This document shows positions 59,673-64,000 of a stretch of DNA of 64,000 nucleotides, in pieces; the stretch's first letter is position 1; each line of letters opens with the position of its first letter. The stretch lies in contig CBINHC010000010.1 of assembly GCA_966250385.1 (NCBI GenBank), positions 62,001-126,000 on the forward strand, in the 5' to 3' direction. The stretch is from DASWTL01 sp966250385 (GTDB taxonomy: Bacteria > Bacteroidota > Bacteroidia > Sphingobacteriales > Sphingobacteriaceae). Made by a program: the position numbers and the translations under genes. A model generated the notes under the pieces. The model was given only the letters and a program-made list of their open reading frames with translations, ran no database searches and was not told the DNA's origin.

Positions 59673-62600
59673 CTATTTGATACAACGGAGAGTAAATCCA
59701 AAGTAGGCGTAGCCTGTATTGACACTACTTATGGTACCATTAAAGTTCAGAAAATACCGACTTGATACAAATACAGAGGCTGAACTGCTGCTCCAGTACC
59801 TGCCGGTCGCGCCGCGCTCTTTAAGTGTACCGTCGATATTCAGATAACCGGCGGCATGAAGTTTAAGTGCGGAATTAAAAGTATGGCTGCTGTTGAGCCA
59901 GTTCTGCGGCGCCCCATCGGCACTTGTCCACTCAGCTGCCGTAGGCACCCGCCAGCCTTCGCCCAACATCCCCGCACACGGATCTTTTGCTGCAGGCCAG
60001 CTACTCATATCAACATTATAACTCCAGCCCCCCGGAGTGAGGGCGGTTCCGTCATGCTTGTACCCGTTCGGTGTTCCGTACTGCCAGTACCAGCCCGCTG
60101 CAGACGGGTCAGGATCATCAGCTGAGGCAGCCTGTCTGTCGGCACCGAGATTCTGCGTGATCCAGCACCGGGGTACCCCTGATATGTTGCTGCTGACCAC
60201 TTCATAAGTGACCGTCTTCGTTTCAGGGGCACCATGGAGACCTTCCTGATGTGAAACCGTCATGCTGGGGGCACATACCTTAAACGGCAGGACCGGTCCG
60301 TAACCCGTGCCCCCGGAATTGGTAGCATAGGCGCGAACATAGTATACGGAGCCTTCGGTCAATCCGGTAAGCGTTGCCTGGAAGTCTCCTGATCCATTGC
60401 CGGCCGGAACAACGTTATTGTCTACGGTCGGATTACCCGTGGTATTCCAGACCAGTCCGAGGGCACTGATTTCAACGCCTCCATCCGATGTGATACTTGC
60501 TGATCCGGTAACAGAAGACGCCGTCATATCTGAAAGGATGACCTGGCTTAATACAGGTGCGTTTGGCAGGGTGGTAAACGCCACTTCATTACCATAACCC
60601 GTCCCCTGGCTGTTGACGGCATATGCCCTGACGTAGTAAGTGGTCGAAGGCGTCAGGCCAGTCAGATTACTCGTAAATGGCAGGCTGCCGCCGCCGTGGT
60701 TGGTCTTCGTAGCGAGTGCTGTGGTCGGATTTGGCGAGGTACTCCATACGATTCCGCGTGCAGTCACAGCGACTCCTCCATCCCATGTGACGGCCCCCCC
60801 GCCTATAGCCGAAGCCTTCGTAATGGAGGTCGGGTCGACCTCCGACGTCGTGAGCTTTGGAACGGAAAGCGTAGTCAAGCTGTCCAGGTTTCCATAGCCG
60901 ACTCCAGAGCTGTTTATCGCGTAGGCTCGTAAATAAACCTTGGTACCTTCAGTCAGTCCGGTCAGCTGAACAGTGAAGCTGTTTGATGTATTAATAACAG
61001 CACTGACCCTGCTATCTGCGATGGTCGGCAAACCGGTCGTGCTCCAGCATACGCCGCGTTCTGTTATTACGCCTCCTCCGTTATCCGTGACATTACCTCC
61101 TGAGGTTCCTGAAATCCGCGTTATTGCCGACGGCTTTGTTGTAGTCACCACCGCCACCGACGGAATCCTGAGCTCCACCACCTTACTGTAAGCCAGGCCC
61201 TGGCCATTGATTGCAAAGGCCCTTAGGTAATAGACCGTTCCGGGTGCCAGACCAGTCAGCGTATTGGTAAATGATCCGATACCGGCACCATTGAGGAAAC
61301 GGTTATCATCCACAGTCGGATCTCCGGTCGTATTCCAGACCAGACCACGGGAAGTCACCGGAGAACTTCCCTCAGGTGTAACCGCTGCCTGAACATCGGC
61401 ACTGCTGCCTGTCATATTATTAATAGTGCTGATGGACACGGAAGGAAGCGCCGGTCCGGAAGACTCCTGGAGACACCGGACGGTATATGCCCACATCTTG
61501 TATGCGTTGGTTAAGGCACTTTTCGACGAAGTCAGATCCATGGTCAGGCCGACACTCGTAGAGGCCGCCTGCGAGCTGCTCCAGTAAACACCCTGGGTGC
61601 CGCGCCCGCCAATCACACCGTTGCCGTATGACAGATATCCGCCAGCGTGCAGCTTCAGCACCGAAGCAAACGTCTGGTTGTAGTTGGACCAGTTTTGCGG
61701 CGCTCCGTCAGCGGCCGTCCATTCACTGGAGGTTGGCATACGCCAGCCGCTCCCCAGCAATTGGCTGCACGGATCGTTCTCAGGCATCCAGTCACTTGAT
61801 TCAGTAATGCTGGTGATCCACGGGGTATTCGGTGTACGCACCGCACCCGAGTATTTATAGCCCTGTAACCTGTTAAACTGCCAGTACCACCCTGCTGCTG
61901 CCTCGGAGTTATCGGTGGCAGCCGTTGCCTGCCGGTCGGCCCCCAGATTCTGGGTGATCCAACAACGCGCATCACCGGAAATATTCGAGCTGGCCACCTT
62001 ATAGGTAACTTCCTTAGTCTCGGGAGCGCCGTTATGACCGGCGATGTGCATCACCGTAAAGTCCTCGTTGCAGAAAACAAACGTTTCCGCAGGGCCAAAC
62101 CCAACCCCCGAACTGTTCCGCGCATAGGACCAGCAATAGTAGACCGGCCCTTCCTGCAATCCCGACATGACAGCTGCGAAACCACCTGCATCGTCGATAG
62201 CACCGGAAGACACAAACATATCGGTACTTAAATCCGGTTCCTGGCCGGTCGTATTCCAGACAAAGCCCTGCTCCTCGATCGGAGCACCGCCATCTGCGAT
62301 TACCCGTGCTGCTGCATCGGCTGTCGGCAAATTCATGTTACTGATCACAACCTTGGTAAGGGTGGGCTTCAGAGCCGGGACAACGATACTGTCCACGTTT
62401 CCATATCCCGTTCCCATACTGTTGGTGGCATATGCGCGTACGTAATAGGTCCTGCCCGGTAAGAGGGTGGATATCGTCGACACGAATGTTCCCAATCCGG
62501 TGCCATTGGCGGTCTTTGTAGCAAGCGCGACCGTCGGCACGCGGTCTGTTAAACTCCAGACAACACCTCGTGCAGTGACCGCCTTACCTCCATCCGAGGT

Positions 62601-64000
62601 TATCTGACCGCCGGTGGTTGCAGCGGTTCCGTTAGCATCCAGTACCGGCGCTGTGGTAGTCACGGTCGGTATATTGAGCGTCGTAAAGCTTTCTGTCTGA
62701 CCATAACCAACGCCGACAGCATTTTCCGCATAGGCCCGGACATAGTATGTTGTTCCCATTTTCAGGCTGGAAAGATTAATGGTATATGCCCCTGTCGCTG
62801 GGGTGGTAGCAGAAGGCACTTTCATGCTTTCGACGGATAACGGGCTAATGGTATCATACATCAGGCCTCTTTCCAGGACAGGCAGGCCGCCGTTATCCGT
62901 AACATTACCACCGCTTGCCGCTGTATTTCCGGTTACCGAGCCAGGCATAGTAGTGGTCACTACCGGAAGTTTCGGCGTAGAGAAGACTGCGGGACTCTGG
63001 CTGTAGCCTGTTCCGACCACATTGGTCGCGAATCCCCACACGTAGTACGTGGTGCCCGGTAAAAGTCCGGTAAGGGTGGCTCTGATATTCGGGCCGGCAC
63101 CGTCAGCACTGTAGGTGTGGTCCGCAGGCCCCGGAATTGTTCCGGAAGTGTTCCATACCAAACCAAGCTTCGTCACCGCCTCACCTCCGTCGCCGGTTAT
63201 CACGGCGTCTGCATCGGCAGACTCCATCAACCGGTTCGAGATGTTGACCGGACCGACTGAAGGCTTCATGGCTTCTGTAGTGAATACAACATCTTCACCG
63301 TAGCCGGTTCCCTTGCTGTTCGTTGCGAAGGCCCGCACATAATAGGTTGTCTTGGGCTGCAATCCGGTAATATTACAGGCGAACGAGCCTGTACCCGAGC
63401 CGCTGACCATCTTGGTAGCGAGCGATATGGTCGGTGCAGGACTTGTACTCCATACCACTCCCCGTGCGGTTACAGGCGCACCTCCGTCATCAGATACGGC
63501 ACCGCCACTTTCCCCGCCGTTTGCTGAAACGTTCCGGACGGTATCCCGTGTGGTGACATCGGGCAGCATGATCTCCATCGTCTTGAAGGATATACCCGTA
63601 CCATAGCTGATCCCGGCTTCGTTACGGGCATAAGCCCATACATAATAGGTAGTTGCCGGTTTAAGTCCGCGTATACTGGAAACGAAGGATCCGGTACCCC
63701 TGGCGGTTGTATCTACAGTCCGATCAGCTGCCGCGGCAGTCGACGGATCATTATACTGGCTCCAGACCACTCCCCGTTCCAGAACAGGGAGCCTTCCTGT
63801 GTCAGTCACCTCGCCGCCTACCGAAACCCCCGTTGCCCGAAGGTCTGTTAACGGACCGGTGGCAGTAAGGGTGGGCACCGTAGCGGTTTCAAATGTTCTG
63901 GTGAGCCCATAGGCCACACCCACATCATTGATCGCATAGGCCCTTATAAAGTATTTGGTATTCGGAGTGAGCCCGGTTACGATGCTGGTAAAGGCACTAC
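59673..64000 (-). CDS. Secreted FN3-like/FISUMP multidomain surface protein (5' end outside window)
   Basis: The frame is open to the right edge: before the GTG that looks like a start (63923), codons continue in frame to 64000, encoding TPNTKYFIRAYAINDVG, so the true start lies beyond. About 1,442 residues are visible. They contain eleven FN3-like repeats with GTTYYVRAYAxNSxGxGYG and VTxRGxVWSTS (one partial at the edge, six before and four after the first FISUMP). There are two FISUMP (Fibrobacter succinogenes major paralogue) domains. Each holds CWITQNLGADRQA, GWYWQ, a WMPxxDPCxxLLGxGWRxPTxxEW type motif and AAGYL or GGYL followed by YWSSS. One is central, the other is at the C-terminus. 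No type IX sorting domain follows. The FN3-like repeats resemble the terminal domain of the giant protein at 16090. Confidence 0.9.
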   Translation of the reverse strand, partial: SAFTSIVTGLTPNTKYFIRAYAINDVGVAYGLTRTFETATVPTLTATGPLTDLRATGVSVGGEVTDTGRLPVLERGVVWSQYNDPSTAAAADRTVDTTARGTGSFVSSIRGLKPATTYYVWAYARNEAGISYGTGISFKTMEIMLPDVTTRDTVRNVSANGGESGGAVSDDGGAPVTARGVVWSTSPAPTISLATKMVSGSGTGSFACNITGLQPKTTYYVRAFATNSKGTGYGEDVVFTTEAMKPSVGPVNISNRLMESADADAVITGDGGEAVTKLGLVWNTSGTIPGPADHTYSADGAGPNIRATLTGLLPGTTYYVWGFATNVVGTGYSQSPAVFSTPKLPVVTTTMPGSVTGNTAASGGNVTDNGGLPVLERGLMYDTISPLSVESMKVPSATTPATGAYTINLSSLKMGTTYYVRAYAENAVGVGYGQTESFTTLNIPTVTTTAPVLDANGTAATTGGQITSDGGKAVTARGVVWSLTDRVPTVALATKTANGTGLGTFVSTISTLLPGRTYYVRAYATNSMGTGYGNVDSIVVPALKPTLTKVVISNMNLPTADAAARVIADGGAPIEEQGFVWNTTGQEPDLSTDMFVSSGAIDDAGGFAAVMSGLQEGPVYYCWSYARNSSGVGFGPAETFVFCNEDFTVMHIAGHNGAPETKEVTYKVASSNISGDARCWITQNLGADRQATAATDNSEAAAGWYWQFNRLQGYKYSGAVRTPNTPWITSITESSDWMPENDPCSQLLGSGWRMPTSSEWTAADGAPQNWSNYNQTFASVLKLHAGGYLSYGNGVIGGRGTQGVYWSSSQAASTSVGLTMDLTSSKSALTNAYKMWAYTVRCLQESSGPALPSVSISTINNMTGSSADVQAAVTPEGSSPVTSRGLVWNTTGDPTVDDNRFLNGAGIGSFTNTLTGLAPGTVYYLRAFAINGQGLAYSKVVELRIPSVAVVTTTKPSAITRISGTSGGNVTDNGGGVITERGVCWSTTGLPTIADSRVSAVINTSNSFTVQLTGLTEGTKVYLRAYAINSSGVGYGNLDSLTTLSVPKLTTSEVDPTSITKASAIGGGAVTWDGGVAVTARGIVWSTSPNPTTALATKTNHGGGSLPFTSNLTGLTPSTTYYVRAYAVNSQGTGYGNEVAFTTLPNAPVLSQVILSDMTASSVTGSASITSDGGVEISALGLVWNTTGNPTVDNNVVPAGNGSGDFQATLTGLTEGSVYYVRAYATNSGGTGYGPVLPFKVCAPSMTVSHQEGLHGAPETKTVTYEVVSSNISGVPRCWITQNLGADRQAASADDPDPSAAGWYWQYGTPNGYKHDGTALTPGGWSYNVDMSSWPAAKDPCAGMLGEGWRVPTAAEWTSADGAPQNWLNSSHTFNSALKLHAAGYLNIDGTLKERGATGRYWSSSSASVFVSSRYFLNFNGTISSVNTGYAYFGFTLRCIK

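Noticed and set aside
63923..63923. GTG as start of the FISUMP protein
   Set aside because: The frame continues upstream to the window edge, encoding the rest of an FN3-like repeat, so this is an internal codon.

Overview
The window comes from a Bacteroidota genome. The evidence is a SusC/SusD pair, a PorP/SprF-type type IX secretion membrane protein beside a gliding-motility-type (type B) sorting domain, LytTR response regulators with a LytS-type kinase, FISUMP domains and very repetitive secreted surface proteins. I cannot place it below phylum; Sphingobacteriia, Chitinophagia or Cytophagia would all fit. There is no tRNA, rRNA, insertion sequence, CRISPR array or phage structural or packaging gene in view.

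Layout. (1) 1-3.5 kb: a LytS-like sensor kinase followed by the first codons of a LytTR regulator on the minus strand, with a second LytTR regulator divergent on the plus strand. (2) 3.6-15.7 kb: a tightly packed minus-strand operon of three secreted proteins built from phage-tail-fibre repeats (1588, 1025 and 798 aa, the last with an S74/endosialidase-type intramolecular chaperone), then a short protein with a type B type IX sorting domain, then PorP/SprF. (3) 16.1-40.8 kb: one gene of about 8,229 codons with twelve beta-helix plus Ig modules, fifteen further Ig-like repeats, an MBG-type domain and a terminal FN3-like domain. (4) 41.7-48.8 kb: a VOC-like gene, an AraC regulator, SusC, SusD, a lipid-binding lipoprotein and an NTF2-like secreted protein, with two clear intrinsic terminators. 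(5) 49-54.5 kb: a PD40 propeller protein, a decapitated S41 peptidase, a serine/threonine dehydratase, an exported RidA, a cupin, and a second VOC-like/AraC pair. (6) 54.5-57.5 kb: a small TetR regulon (isochorismatase-like hydrolase, TetR, two metallo-beta-lactamase-fold proteins) with the same 16-bp palindromic operator in front of both transcription units. (7) 58-64 kb: a TlpA-like thioredoxin protein and a 5'-truncated multidomain FN3/FISUMP surface protein running off the right edge.

Most notable is the pairing of domesticated phage-tail-fibre proteins with a type IX sorting domain and PorP/SprF in one operon, directly downstream of a giant beta-helix/Ig adhesin. A reasonable inference is a surface-fibre or adhesion system in which only the 263-aa protein carries a recognisable type IX sorting signal. 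How the fibres and the giant protein are anchored is open.
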